64,000 bases of DNA, from the NCBI GenBank assembly GCA_021521415.1, contig JAIQDT010002842.1, forward strand, positions 197,001 to 261,000, in the 5' to 3' direction. Positions 45,681 to 57,202 of the stretch are shown piece by piece (positions within the stretch are counted from its first letter, which is position 1; every line of letters begins with the position of its first letter). The stretch is from Bidens hawaiensis. Taxonomy: Eukaryota; Streptophyta; Magnoliopsida; Asterales; Asteraceae. Made by a program: the position numbers and the translations under genes. The notes below the pieces were generated by a model. It had not been told where the DNA came from, made no database searches, and saw only the letters and a list, made by a program, of their open reading frames with translations.

Positions 45681-48600
45681 ATGGATAGTATATGCTCTCG
45701 TCACATTACCGTCAACATCAATATTTTAACAAAGGTCAAAAATATACAAGAAGGGTATGTTGCGTTTGCTGGTAATTCGGGAGGTATGATAACTAAAGAG
45801 GGTGATGTGTCAAATGGGTGCATCATGTTTGAAAAAGTCAACTATTGTGATAAAGTTGATCACAACTTGTTGAGTGTGTCACAAATCTGTGATAAGAAAT
45901 ACACTACCGTATTTACTGATAAGGAGTGTCTAATTTTAAAACCGGGATACATCATTCCTGAGGACATGGTAGTCATGAGATATCCTTGATCGAATGATAT
46001 TTATGTGATGAACATGACTTCTAAAGTATCAACTTCTGTGGAAACGTGTTTAGTTTCTAAGGCAACTGAAAAGGACACGATTCTTTGGCACAGAAGAATG
46101 GGTCATATTCATGTCAGGAAAATGAATTATTTAATGACAAATGACCTGGTTGATGGTGTTTCTTTGAAACATTTTAAGTTATCTTACCACTATGTTGCTT
46201 GTAAAAAGGGCAAACCGAAGAAGATATCACACACATCTAAGTTAATCAATACCATTGATACTCCACTTGAACGACTTCATATGGATTTGTTTGGTCCGGT
46301 GAATCGTGTGATTATTGCTGGTGATTGGTATTGTCTAGTCGTCACTGATGATTACTCAAGATATTCATGGGTATTATTTATGAGTTCAAAAGATCAGACA
46401 CCCATTCTGGTTCAAAGTTTAATCACTAAGATTGAATCACTATACAAACTGAAAGTGAGACGTATTTGAAGTGATAATGGTACGGAGTTTATAAATAATG
46501 TATTGGATTTCTTTTTTATAAATAGTGCTCTCTACGTACCACAACAGAATGGGGTGGCTGAAAGGAAAAAACAGAGCATTGATTGAAGCAGCAAGAACAA
46601 TGCTTGCAGATTCTAAGCTTCCTGTTCAATTTTGGAACGAGGCTGTGAATACTGTTTGCCACACGCTCAATCGTGTTTTGACTATGAAGAAGCTTCAGAA
46701 GACGAGTTATGAACTTCTGAACAAACGTAGGCCTAATTTAAAGTACTTGGAATCATTTGGGTGTCCGTGTACTATGTTGAAGAAAGATGCGGGAAAATTT
46801 GAAGAAAAAGCAATTGAAGGTTACTTCTTAGGTTACGCATCACCTAAGAAACGTGTATTTAACTTTACCTCGGGCTGTGTAGAGGAATGGTACCATGTTT
46901 ATTATCAAAGGTACATCACACCTTCCCAAGGTAAAGGACCTGATTGGATGTTCGACTACGAGAGTTTATTTAATTCATTCACTCAAATAGTTGACTAACC
47001 AGATGAAGACTTGGTATGTGCGTATTTGGAAGACCAATACTTACCTCCGAGATCTTCTATTTCTAATTATGAAGAAGCTCTACAAGATGATCTCCCTGAT
47101 GCATCTGATGTGATTTCTATCTCTTCGGATGATACTTATTTTGTTGATTCTTCCTCAGCTCCATTTCCTGAAACACATGAGATCGGTGAATCGTCTCATA
47201 ATGCTGAGGAGAATCTCACTAATTTAATGGACAATGTTGTTGTCCCTGAGAATCCTATTCTTCGGATTCATAATTATCATCCATAGGACAACATCATTTG
47301 TGAACTTGATGTAGGTGTGCAAACACGTCATCAAGTTGCTCCTATAAGTGAGTCAAACATATTGTGTGCTTATGCGGATTTGCATTCTTCAGGAATCATG
47401 AATTTCACCAAATACACTTGCTTTTTATCTCAGGTGGAGCCAAAAAAGTATGGCACTTGAAGATTCATCTTGGGTAGAAGCGATGCAAGAGGAATTGCAA
47501 CAGTTTAACCGACTGGGTGTATGGGATCTCATTGAATCACCCGCTAGAGTTAAGAAGCCAAGTCCTACGAAGTGGGTATTTAAATGTAAAAAGGAAGATC
47601 GTGGGGTGATCTTGAGAAACAAAGCAAGGTTAGTGGTACAAGGCTTTCATCAGCAAGAGGACATAGACTACACAGAAGTATATGCTCTAGTTGCAAGATT
47701 GGAAGCTATACGAATATTTTTGGCTTATGCGGCTTACAAGAACATTAACGTTTATCAGATGGATGTGAAAAGTGTTTTTCTCAATGGATAACTACATGAG
47801 AAAGTGTTTGTTTTGTAGCCTCCTGGCTTTGAAGATCTTGATTATTCGGACCGAGTTTATCATTTAAACAAGGCCCTGTATGGTCTACATGAAGCCCCGA
47901 GAGCTTGGTATGGCACGCTTGCTGACCATCTTACTGATAACGCCTTCATGCGAGGAACTGTAGACTGCACATTATTTTATAAGAATGTTGGTGATGCTCT
48001 GCTCCACGTCCAGATATATATCGATGACATTATCTTTGGGTCAACAAATTACAAGTTATGTAAGGATTTCGAGAATTCAATGCAAACTAAGTTCGAAATG
48101 AGCTCGATGGGAGAGATGAACTTCTTTTTAGGGTTACAGGTTCATCAGTCTGACAAAGGAATCTTCATTCATCAGACGAAGTACGTGAACGATGTCTTGA
48201 TACGATTCAAGATAACTGCCGGAAAAATCCCTTCAACGCCTCTCCCCATGGGTCACAATTTATCACCGAATGAATTGGAGGATACTGTCGATCCTACCCT
48301 TTATCCAGCAATGATAGGTTATTTAATGTATCTAACTAATTCTCGACCTGACATAATGTTTGCAGTTTGTTTGTGTGCTAGGTACCAAGCAAGTCCCCGA
48401 GTGACTCACCTGGCGGCAGTTAAGCGTATACTTCACTATTTGAAGGGTAATCCGGACACCGGGTTATGGTACCCCAAGGACGATAGCTTTGATTTCACTG
48501 TGTTTTCCAATTCGGACTATGGAGGATGCAAGATTAACTTTAAATCGACCACAGCGGGTTGTCAATTCCTAGGAAGTCGGCTTGTTTCCTGGCAGGGTAA

Positions 48601-48978
48601 GAAGCAGACAACGGTCTCCACTTCAACCGTCGAAACAAAATACGTTGCAGCCTCGAGTTGTTGTTCACAGGTTTTATGGATCCAAAAACACTTGCGGGAA
48701 TACGGTTTGAATTTCTTACTACTCCCATCTATATTGATAACTCTACTGCTATAAGTATCACCAAGAATCTCGTGCAACACTCAAAAACTAAACATATCGA
48801 AATTCGATATCATTTTATACGGGATTGCTCTAAAAAGAAATTAATTGATATTGAGAAAGTGCACACTGATTTTCAAAAAGTCGATCTGTTTACCAAGGCA
48901 TTTGATAAAACACGTTTTAACTTTTTACTTGGTTTAAATGGATTAAAAACTCTTGCTGATATCCTGAAACAAGGATGA
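45681..48978 (+). pseudogene. pol: Copia-2 Pol
   Basis: Protease active site reads MDSICSRH, with the Gly of DSG replaced. Integrase shows HRRMGHIH and MDLFGPV, then R-stop-SDNGTEF (TGA at 46467) and PQQNGVAERK with a frame change at about 46565. RT has [20 protein letters not shown] followed by TAA (47789), and YIDDIIFGS near 48015-48045. RNase H has SNSDYGG where TDSDYGG is usual. At least six breaks. Only about 85 bases of sequence after pol survive before the Gypsy-3 edge. Confidence 0.8.
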
Positions 48979-49062
48979 TTATCTTTATTTTCTGTTTATT
49001 TTTCTTTCATTTATTTTTATGTTTCGGGTTTTGGGGGTGAAAATCTGAAAATTCAAAAATAT

Positions 49063-51346
49063 AGTATTGCCAAAACTTAACAATGTTTGGTCAAAGTTAC
49101 ACCCCGTTCGACCTCCAGTCGAGAATAATTCAGGGTGGGGTTTGTCAAACCCAATAGTACTATTTAAATTTACCACGCCAGTTAACCTTAGTTAACGGTC
49201 CGATGTTCGTGAGGACTTTCCATGGCAAAGAAACACTACGTTATAAGCAACCAAACGGTTGTGTAAAGATTTAGAGCAAGTAAAGTAAAACAGTTTTGCA
49301 TGTTTCCTCCCCCAAAGGAAAGGTATAAAAGTGGGGCCGTAAACTCACCTTGTTGGTGCTTCGGGTATTACACAAATCCGACCGAAGTAAATGCGTCACG
49401 TGCTAAGACCCTAAAAATGCAAGTACGTAAGTAACTTGTGGGATGGTTCCTAGAACCACTAGTATCCAACAATCTCCCATTGTTTTTAAAAAGACTTTTG
49501 ACCAAAGTTTGACTTTTGTTGACTTTGACTAAAGTTGACTTTGACTAAAGTTTTGACCTTTGACTAAAATATTGACCTTTGACTAAAATGTTGGACTTAG
49601 AATGTTTACCTTATAATTCTAGTCACACTTAATCAATCATCAAGTATACACACTTAGCCATATTCCTTGCAATTCTATGATCAATACACTTTCACAACAT
49701 CACAAGCAAGACTACTATTTAGTCAACTAGTTCTAAGTTGACTTAAAAAGTCAAAGTTCTAATTTACCACAACTAACATATCACAATTTGCAATTATCTC
49801 AATTCAACCAACACCTTTATCACCTTTAACAATTTATACCACCTAAACCGATTTTTCTCATCAATCAAAACTCACAATTAAATTACTGAATAAATCACGC
49901 ATGTACACATCAGTATTAGGTTCAACATATATTTTTCTCACAATTTTTGGATTTACCAATTCGTCCAGAATATTCATATACTACAACAACATGATTTATA
50001 TTTCTACAACAACACAGCAGTAATCAAAAATTTGTCAAAAAATCCATATTTGTCCAATTGATGCAAGACCAATTGGACTAGATTCCTAATTCAATTTACA
50101 ACATCCTAGAAGTAGAATTATATCCATATCTATTTTTATCATCAAGTTATAAAATTTACAACTCAACTCAGAATTATTTTCTCTAATTTAGATTTGCATC
50201 CTGATTTTGTAAATTAATAAAAAGTATTCAAACAGTGTCCAAAAATTAAGATTTCGGACTTTCTGAAAACTAGATTCAAAGTACATGTTCATAGAATCAA
50301 AAATCGATCAAAAACTCAAACATATCATCAAGTTATCAACAATCCAAATCCGTAACATCTAATCTGCCAATAAACAGTTTTAACCACAATCAACTACAAA
50401 TCACAACTTTTCTATCCTTTGATTCAACAATCATCAAGAAACATTCTTACCAAATCAAATTGCATGTCTTATTTTTATCCATTTGATTTCATAATAAGAA
50501 CACAAGTATTTATAAAGGACTCAAAATATTAATCAAGACTCATACAAAAATCCTTTTTATTTGTCAAACTTTGATCATCCCCTTTCATGATCCAATCATT
50601 TGGATACAAGGTTCATATGAATTAAAAGAAAAATATAAACATAACCATCTACTCACTTGTTTGATCCAAAGGCTTAATCCCTTGTTTACCAAAAATCACC
50701 AAGTCTTTTGTTATGAAGATAATACTTGAGAGAGATTGTTTGTATGAAAAAGATGAGAGTATGTGTGTGTGTGTGTGTGATCTACGGCCAAAGAGAAGAG
50801 GAAAAGAAAAATATAACATTCATTGTTATTTACTCATCATTTACACACTCATTAAGGCATAATAAATTTTAGTTAACTTTAGATAACTTTATTTTATTTA
50901 ATTTGTGACATGTTACAATTTTTAAAACATTTTCTAATTAACTCTTTAGTCTAAAGTTTAATAGTTCATCTAGCAAATTAACATGTAACACACCATATAT
51001 TGTGTCACCTTAATTACCCAACGTTCTTACAATATCGCACAAGCATATAACAACTAGTCATGTAACATATAAATCATGTAACACATTAGACTTATTATAT
51101 AAGGTACATGTAGCATATCATGTTTATTATAACATGTGTGACGAGTTTATTATTCTAATTACAAATAACTAGTTACTCTTACTTAGGTCATCAACTACAC
51201 GACTAACTCAATGTATGCATACATGAAACTACATATATAAGAGTTCCTTAACTTAGTTGACAGAACTAACGGAGTTTACTGACACAGTTAACAGGATTTA
51301 ACTGGGTTTAGTTAACAGAGTTAACCTAAAAATGCCGGATGTCACA
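49063..51346 (-). mobile_element. 3' LTR of Gypsy-3, outer end deleted
   Basis: Starts abruptly with AGTATTGCC, which corresponds to position 57709 of the other LTR, so the outermost 506 bases are gone. It contains a GTCAA/TTGAC-rich stretch (49495-49600), a GT microsatellite near 50765 and TATTTATA (TATAAATA on the minus strand) at 50507-50514. Confidence 0.85.
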
Positions 51347-51487
51347 TCATCCCCTTGTTGAAAGAATTTTCGTCCCGAAAATTAATGTGATGTCACCACT
51401 AGACTAGGACATGAAAGGGATAGAAAAGAAAATTTTAGGTTTGTCACATCATCCCCTTGTTAAAAGAATTTTCGTCCCGAAAATTTT
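51341..51487 (-). repeat. Duplicated polypurine-tract region
   Basis: The block GTCACATCATCCCCTTGTT plus AAAGAATTTTCGTCCCGAAAATT occurs at 51341 and again at 51443, 102 bases apart. Only the outer copy borders the LTR. Each contains the polypurine tract (AAGGGGATGA on the minus strand) and the LTR start. Confidence 0.75.
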
Positions 51488-51495
51488 AATCGTAC

Positions 51496-53214
51496 CTATG
51501 GTTTGGCTTCAGGTTTGAATAGATGTGGATACTTTTCTTTCATCTGGTCTTTGCGCTCCCATGTGAACTCTGGTCCACGCTTAGAGTTCCAACGAATGCG
51601 AACGATAGGAGTTTTACTGTGCCTACGGGTCTTTACGTCCTGATCCATGATTTCCACCGGCTCTTCGATAAAACGTAACTGTTCGTCCACTTCTAGTTCC
51701 TCCAAAGGAACTATCAAGTTTTCGTCAGCCAAACACTTTTTAAGATTTAATACGTGGAAGACGTTATGTACCCCGCGGAGTTGTTCCGGTAAGTCCAACC
51801 TATAAGCCACTGGACCGATTCGTTCCACGATTTCGAATGGCCCTACGTAACGTGGGCTCAACTTTCCCCCGTTTTCCGAAACGAATGACACCCTTCCACG
51901 GTGCCACTTTTAATAAAACTTTGTCCCCGACTTCAAATTCCAAAGGCCTTCTACGCTTATCAGCATAACTTTTCTGACGATCACGTGCTGCTGCCATATG
52001 GTTTCGGATCTGAACTATCCTCTCCGTAGTTTCATGAACTATTTCAGGGCCAGTTAGTTGGCTCTCACCCACTTCCGCCCAGCAGAGTGGTGATCGGCAT
52101 TTACGCCCATACAGAGCTTCAAAAGGGGCTGCTTGTATGCTCGTATGGTAACTGTTATTGTAAGAGAACTCAACCAAAGGCAAGTGCGTCTCCCAACTGC
52201 TCCCAAAATCGATGATGCACGCCCTTAACATATCCTCCAATGTTTGTATTGTTCGCTCGCTCTGACTGTCTGTTTGTGGATGATAAGCCGTGCTCATATC
52301 CAGTCGTGTACCCAACGACTTTTGCAACGATTTCCAAAAGTTTGAGGTAAACCTAGCATCACGGTCCGAAATAATCGATATCGGCACACCATGACGGGAA
52401 ACGATTTCTTTAATGTAAATGCGAGCCAGCCTATCCGTCTTGTCCGCTTCCCGGATGGCTAGAAAATGTGCGGATTTGGTCAATCGATCCACTATGACCC
52501 AAATCATGTCACAACCGCTGGGTGTCTTGGGTAGTTTGGATATGAAATCCATGGATATCTGTTCCCATTTCCCCATAGGAATTTCGGGTTGTTGAAGTAA
52601 TCCCGGCGGTTTCCTATGTTCTGCTTTCACTTTGGCACATGTCAGACACTTAGCCACGTACCCAGCAATTTCCTCTTTCATACTCGGCCACCAGTATAGC
52701 TCTTTTAAGTCATGGTACATCTTATCTGATCCCGGATGTACTGAGTATTGGGATTTGTGTGTTTCGTCCATGACCAGTGTTCTTAGATCCCCATAACGCG
52801 GTACCCAAATTCGATCATGGTAATATCGAATGCCATCCGACTTAACCTCTGAGTTCCCGTCTACACCGCGCAAAGATTTGGCATCGAAATTCTCGGCTTC
52901 CAGAGCTTCTAACTGGGCATCCCTGATCTTTTCGGGTAAACCAGAGTGAATCGTTAGTTGTAAATCCCTAACCCTCCTGGGCTTCAAAGTTTCTTTTCGG
53001 CTCAAGGCGTCAGCCACCACGTTGGCTTTACCCGGATGATACTTAATAGCGCATTCATAATAGTTAAGCAACTCGACCCATCGTCTCTGCCTCATGTTCA
53101 GTTCTTTCTGCTCGAATATGTGCTGGAGGCTCTTATGGTCAGTGTAGATCGTACACTGGGTTCCATAGAGGTAATGCCTCCAGATTTTTAGTGCAAAGAT
53201 GACGGCTCCAAGTT
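51496..53214 (-). pseudogene. pol: Gypsy-3 Pol: RNase H end, integrase, chromodomain
   Basis: Continues the polyprotein in the next frame. RNase H ends with [11 protein letters not shown]; then comes the tether ending [11 protein letters not shown]. Integrase zinc-binding region [13 protein letters not shown] ... [11 protein letters not shown] (about 52625-52775); catalytic residues within [16 protein letters not shown] and SQSERTIQ (D, D, E). The chromodomain [20 protein letters not shown] lies at about 51530-51600. A one-base insertion in a G run at about 51870 splits the last 130 codons into another frame. Otherwise complete. Confidence 0.85.
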
Positions 53215-55894
53215 CTAAGTCATGGATTGTGTAGTTCTTTCAGCGGTCTTCAGTTGTCGAGACGCATATGCGATGACCTTTTCCCGTTGCATAAGCACAC
53301 ATCCATTTCCTTGCAGTGAAGCATCGCAGTAAACAACAAAGTCTTCTACTCCTTCGGGCAGTGATAGGATTGGCGCACTACACAGGTTGTCTTTCAGAGT
53401 TTGAAATGTTGTGTCATGTGCCTCGGTCCACTTATACACAATGCCCTTGCGGGTTAAGGATGTGAGTGGTTGAGCAATCTTGGAAAATCCTCCAATAAAT
53501 CTGCGATAATAACCAGCTAATCCCAGAAATTGACGGATCTCGGTGGGAGTTTTAGGGTTTGGCCAATCCTTGATTGCTTCAATCTTGGACTGGTCCACTT
53601 GGATTCCCTCCCCACTTACCACGTGGCCCAAAAATTTTACTTCACGCATACAGAACTCGCACTTCGATAATTTGGCATACAGTTGTTCCTTCATGAGTAG
53701 CTCCATCATTAATCGCAAGTGCTCTTCATGTCCCTCCCTTGTCTTCGAATATATCAAGATGTCGTCTATGAACACAATGACGAATTTATCCAAATAAGGC
53801 TTACAAACACGATTCATGAGGTCCATGAATACGGCTGGGGTGTTTGTTAACCCAAATGGCATAACGGCGAACTCATAGTGTCCATAACGAGTGCGAAACG
53901 CTGTTTTCGCAATGTCTTCTTCCCGAACTCGGAGTTGGTGATAACCCGACCTAAGGTCGACCTTCGAGTAGTAACTGGATCCTTGCAGCTGATCGAACAG
54001 ATCATCAATACGTGGCAAGGGATACCGGTTCTTGGTCGTCACCTTATTAAGTTCCCGATAGTCGATACACATGCGTAGAGTTCCATCCTTCTTCTTCACG
54101 AATAGGACTGGGGCTCCACACGGGGATGAACTGGGGCGTATGAAACCCTTATCTAGCAGTTCTTGCAACTGCTTAGACAGTTCCTTTAACTCCTTCGGAG
54201 CAAGGCGATACGGTGCACGAGCTACAGGAACAGCTCCTTGTGTCAGGTCGATTTGGAACTCCACTTGTCTGTGAGGCGGAAGGCCAGGTAGGTCTTCGGG
54301 GAAAACCTCAGAAAAGTCTCTAACAATAGGGATCTGATCGATTGAGACCTCCTCCTCCACAGCCTCGTCAGTACCTTTGTCGGTGATTAGGGCTAAGATC
54401 GCAGTATGGCCTTTACGCAGTAACTTCTGTGCCTTCATAAGGGAAATGATCCCAACTGTTGCACTCTCTTTCTCACCATGAACAATGAGAGTTTCTCCCC
54501 CAGAGAGAGGTACGCGGACGATGTTCTCGTGACAGACAACCTCGGCTCGGTGCTCGGACAACCAATCCATCCCAATAACTAAGTCGAAGCTACCAAGTTC
54601 AATCGGCATAAGATCTATGGGAAACAAATGACTAGACAATTCTACGGTACAACCCTTCAAAATATGAGACACTTGGATGGTTTTACCATCTGCTAACTCG
54701 ATAGTGTACTTAGACTCAAGGGCAGATGGGGTGCTATTAACCATTTCACAAAATTTAGTTGACACGAAACTTCGATCGGCCTCGGTATCAAATAAAGTTA
54801 GCGCATAACAACCATTCATTTTATATTTACCGGTAATAGTTACGGAGTCGTTAGAAGTCTCACCTGAACCACCACCAATAACAAAGGCTCTTCCCCTGCC
54901 TTCACCTCCGTTGTTACCATTCCCATTGTTACCATTCTTCCCGTTGCCATTTGCCCCTCCGTTACCAGCATTCTTCAGTTTGGGGCAGTTTCTCTTAAAG
55001 TGACCCTCCTGTCCACACTCAAAACACCCTTTCAGGGCCTCTTGAGGTGGGGCTTGTTTATGGGGGTTGTCTGCTCGGCAAAAGTTGGTTTCGTGGCCAT
55101 GTCTGCCACACTTGTTGCAACGGTACTTATCACATTTCCCCGCATGATGGAAGTTACACTTGTTACACTTTGGGAGTTTCCCCTGATATCCTCCCTGTTG
55201 TTGGTTCTGGCTCGGGTAGTTGTTCTTGCGAGGAGACTCAAACCGTCTCTGTTGATTGTGGCCTGAAAAGGTGCTCTTGTTGTTGGAGTTGTTGTTGCCA
55301 CTACTCTCCCACTTGCGTTTATTATCGGATGTGCCAGTAGCAGACTTCTTGGACGAGAGAGTACCTTGTTTGACGGCTTGATCAGTTAACTTATGAGCTA
55401 ACCGGACGGCATCGTGAATGTTGGCGGGATTTGCCGACGTCACCATACTCTGGATCTGCGGAGGTAAACCGTCAATATACATTTCGACCCTCTTATAAGC
55501 AGGATCGACCATTTGAGGGCACAGTATCGCTAACTCATGGGATCGTGTCATATAAGCCTCAATGTCGGAACCCTCCATCCGCAAATTCCAAAACTCATGC
55601 TCTAACTTCTGCACTTCACCATGTGGGCCATACTCGGTCTTGATCAGATTTTGAATTCCTCCCATGACATAGCATTGGTCGCATTTAGACCCAACAACTG
55701 AACTTGGGTATTCCACCAAGTAAGTGCTGACTCCTCGAGAGTCCCTGTAGCAAACTTCACCTGGCTCGCAGCCGGGCAATTACACATAGCAAACACTAAT
55801 TCTGCCTTCTCTATCCAGCGCATCAAACCGACAGCCCCGTCGGTGCCTTTAAACGCATGGGGTTTACAATCCATGTAGTTCTTAAAGGTGCACC
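53215..55894 (-). pseudogene. gag-pol: Gypsy-3 Gag-Pol: Gag, protease, RT, RNase H
   Basis: Gag exon 2 starts near 55894 (FKNYMDCKPHAFKGTDGAVG) with the retrotransposon Gag domain. A one-base loss in an A run near 55650 changes frame. Three Cys-rich knuckles follow ([40 protein letters not shown], about 54975-55165). The protease motif is [10 protein letters not shown] at about 54772-54795: the Gly of the essential D-T-G is Glu. RT has [12 protein letters not shown] and FIDDILIYS (catalytic Asp pair about 53761-53766). RNase H has [10 protein letters not shown]. Another one-base loss near 53237 ends this frame in RNase H. Confidence 0.85.
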
Positions 55895-55980
55895 CTGCGG
55901 CTCCTAGATTTTTGGTTCACAAAGTAAGTGTTAGTGCCTGAGTTTCGATAGGTCATAATGACAGCAAAGTGTATACTTAC
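55895..55980 (-). other. Likely intron in Gypsy-3 gag
   Basis: On the minus strand GTAAGT begins at 55980, right after the codons for IPGQAAG, and CAG ends at 55895 just before GGTGCACCTTT. A second possible acceptor (TCTAG) lies nine bases earlier. Removing 86 bases joins the short N-terminal exon to the conserved Gag domain. Confidence 0.5.
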
Positions 55981-56111
55981 CCCCTGCCGCCTGCCCCGGA
56001 ATCTGGGCGGCTGCAATCGCTGCGGTCACATGCTCGTTGATGAGTGCCGCCAGTTCTGCTGGAGTGAGGTTGATGCTGCCCCTGCCATGGCCACGTCCAC
56101 GTCCCGACATA
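55981..56111 (-). pseudogene. gag: Gypsy-3 gag exon 1
   Basis: ATG at 56111 on the minus strand opens MSGR, then one extra base appears to shift the frame; the other frame reads RGHGRGSINLTPAELAALIN and AAIAAAQIPGQAAG, a typical Arg/Gly-rich N-terminus of Asteraceae-style gypsy Gag. The frame change near 56101 needs confirmation from reads. Confidence 0.5.
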
Positions 56112-56360
56112 ATCCTACGCAGTCGTGAACATAGACCGGATTAATGCCTTAATTCTAGTACATCAATAACAATCAAACAACTAATTTATGAACATCACAA
56201 CACAATTTAAGAAAACAATACTTGAAAAGATAACTTGTAATCTGATTACAATCATTCAATCCAAACATCATAGTTCAAAAATATCCTCTGTTGGATGGGA
56301 ACAACCCTCCCACCTAGGTTCATAAAAGAAAGAAATCCAAACGAATACCAACTGACGATA

Positions 56361-57044
56361 TCACTCGTCAAATACTCCCGATGACCCACTCACCTCGAGC
56401 TCCTCCTCGGGGTCTTCCTCCGGATCCTCCTCTGGGTCTTCTTTAGGGTCCTCCACTGGGTCCTCTGGAGGTGCCAGCCGGTCCTCCAGATCCCTAATAC
56501 GGTTACGAGCAATGTTCAGTTCGTTAGTCAGATCTATCACCCTATCTGCAAGCATCTGCATCTTCTCACCTAGCCTCTCAACTTCAAAGGTTAACTTGTA
56601 GTGCATCTCTGACCTCTGATCGCAGAGCTCCCTCAAGAAATCCATCTTATGCTTGGCTCCACTCTGTTTCTGCGCTAGCTTAGCAATGTCCGACTTCATA
56701 CCCTGTTTCCCACACTGCGCCTTATCCAGGCCAGAAACAAGTGCAACTATCACCCTCTCAGGAGGGCATGGCAGGGCGGGTAGAGTAGGGCAAGAAGGAC
56801 CTACAACAGCTAGGGGTGGAACCTCCTCCTTCTCAATCATCATGGTCACCATCTCTGGGTACCATTCCCAGTTGCACTGGGGCTTAGGCAAGAACGTGTG
56901 CTCGGGTGAAGACTCCTCAGCAGTAGATGTGCCAGCATCAGGGATGGTCTGCTGCCTCTTCAGTCTCGGGGACGCAGGTGGTGTGCTCTCCTCAGCGATG
57001 ATAGGTGCTTTCTCACGGGCGTGATCAGCTGACGACGAAGACAT
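56361..57044 (-). CDS. Leader ORF of Gypsy-3, upstream of gag
   Basis: 227 codons from the minus-strand ATG at 57044 (MSSSSADHAREKAP), between the primer site and gag, in the sense direction and intact. The middle holds a predicted coiled coil (about residues 150-190, RLGEKMQMLADRVIDLTNEL). The C-terminal 35 residues are a repeated acidic EDPEEDPEEDP tract ending SGVFDE. No known domain recognised. It ends 250 bases before the gag ATG. It could be a separate accessory protein or a relic; its intact state in an element with broken gag-pol is notable. Confidence 0.6.
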   Translation of the reverse strand: MSSSSADHAREKAPIIAEESTPPASPRLKRQQTIPDAGTSTAEESSPEHTFLPKPQCNWEWYPEMVTMMIEKEEVPPLAVVGPSCPTLPALPCPPERVIVALVSGLDKAQCGKQGMKSDIAKLAQKQSGAKHKMDFLRELCDQRSEMHYKLTFEVERLGEKMQMLADRVIDLTNELNIARNRIRDLEDRLAPPEDPVEDPKEDPEEDPEEDPEEELEVSGSSGVFDE

Positions 57045-57181
57045 ACTGTGACACAAGGGTTGGGGTTGGGATGAGTGAGTGGTATCTCATGTATATATGT
57101 GCAGTGTAACTAATGCATCATGAAAAGCTATAAACCGGACTGCAACCTATATGAAATGGTATGCAACCTGGTTCGCTATAA

Positions 57182-57199
57182 CCAATGGCTCTGATACCA
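57182..57199 (-). other. Primer binding site of Gypsy-3
   Basis: On the minus strand TGGTATCAGAGCCATTGG, an initiator-Met tRNA complement extended to 18 bases, three bases inside the LTR edge at 57203. Confidence 0.9.
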
Positions 57200-57202
57200 A
57201 TC

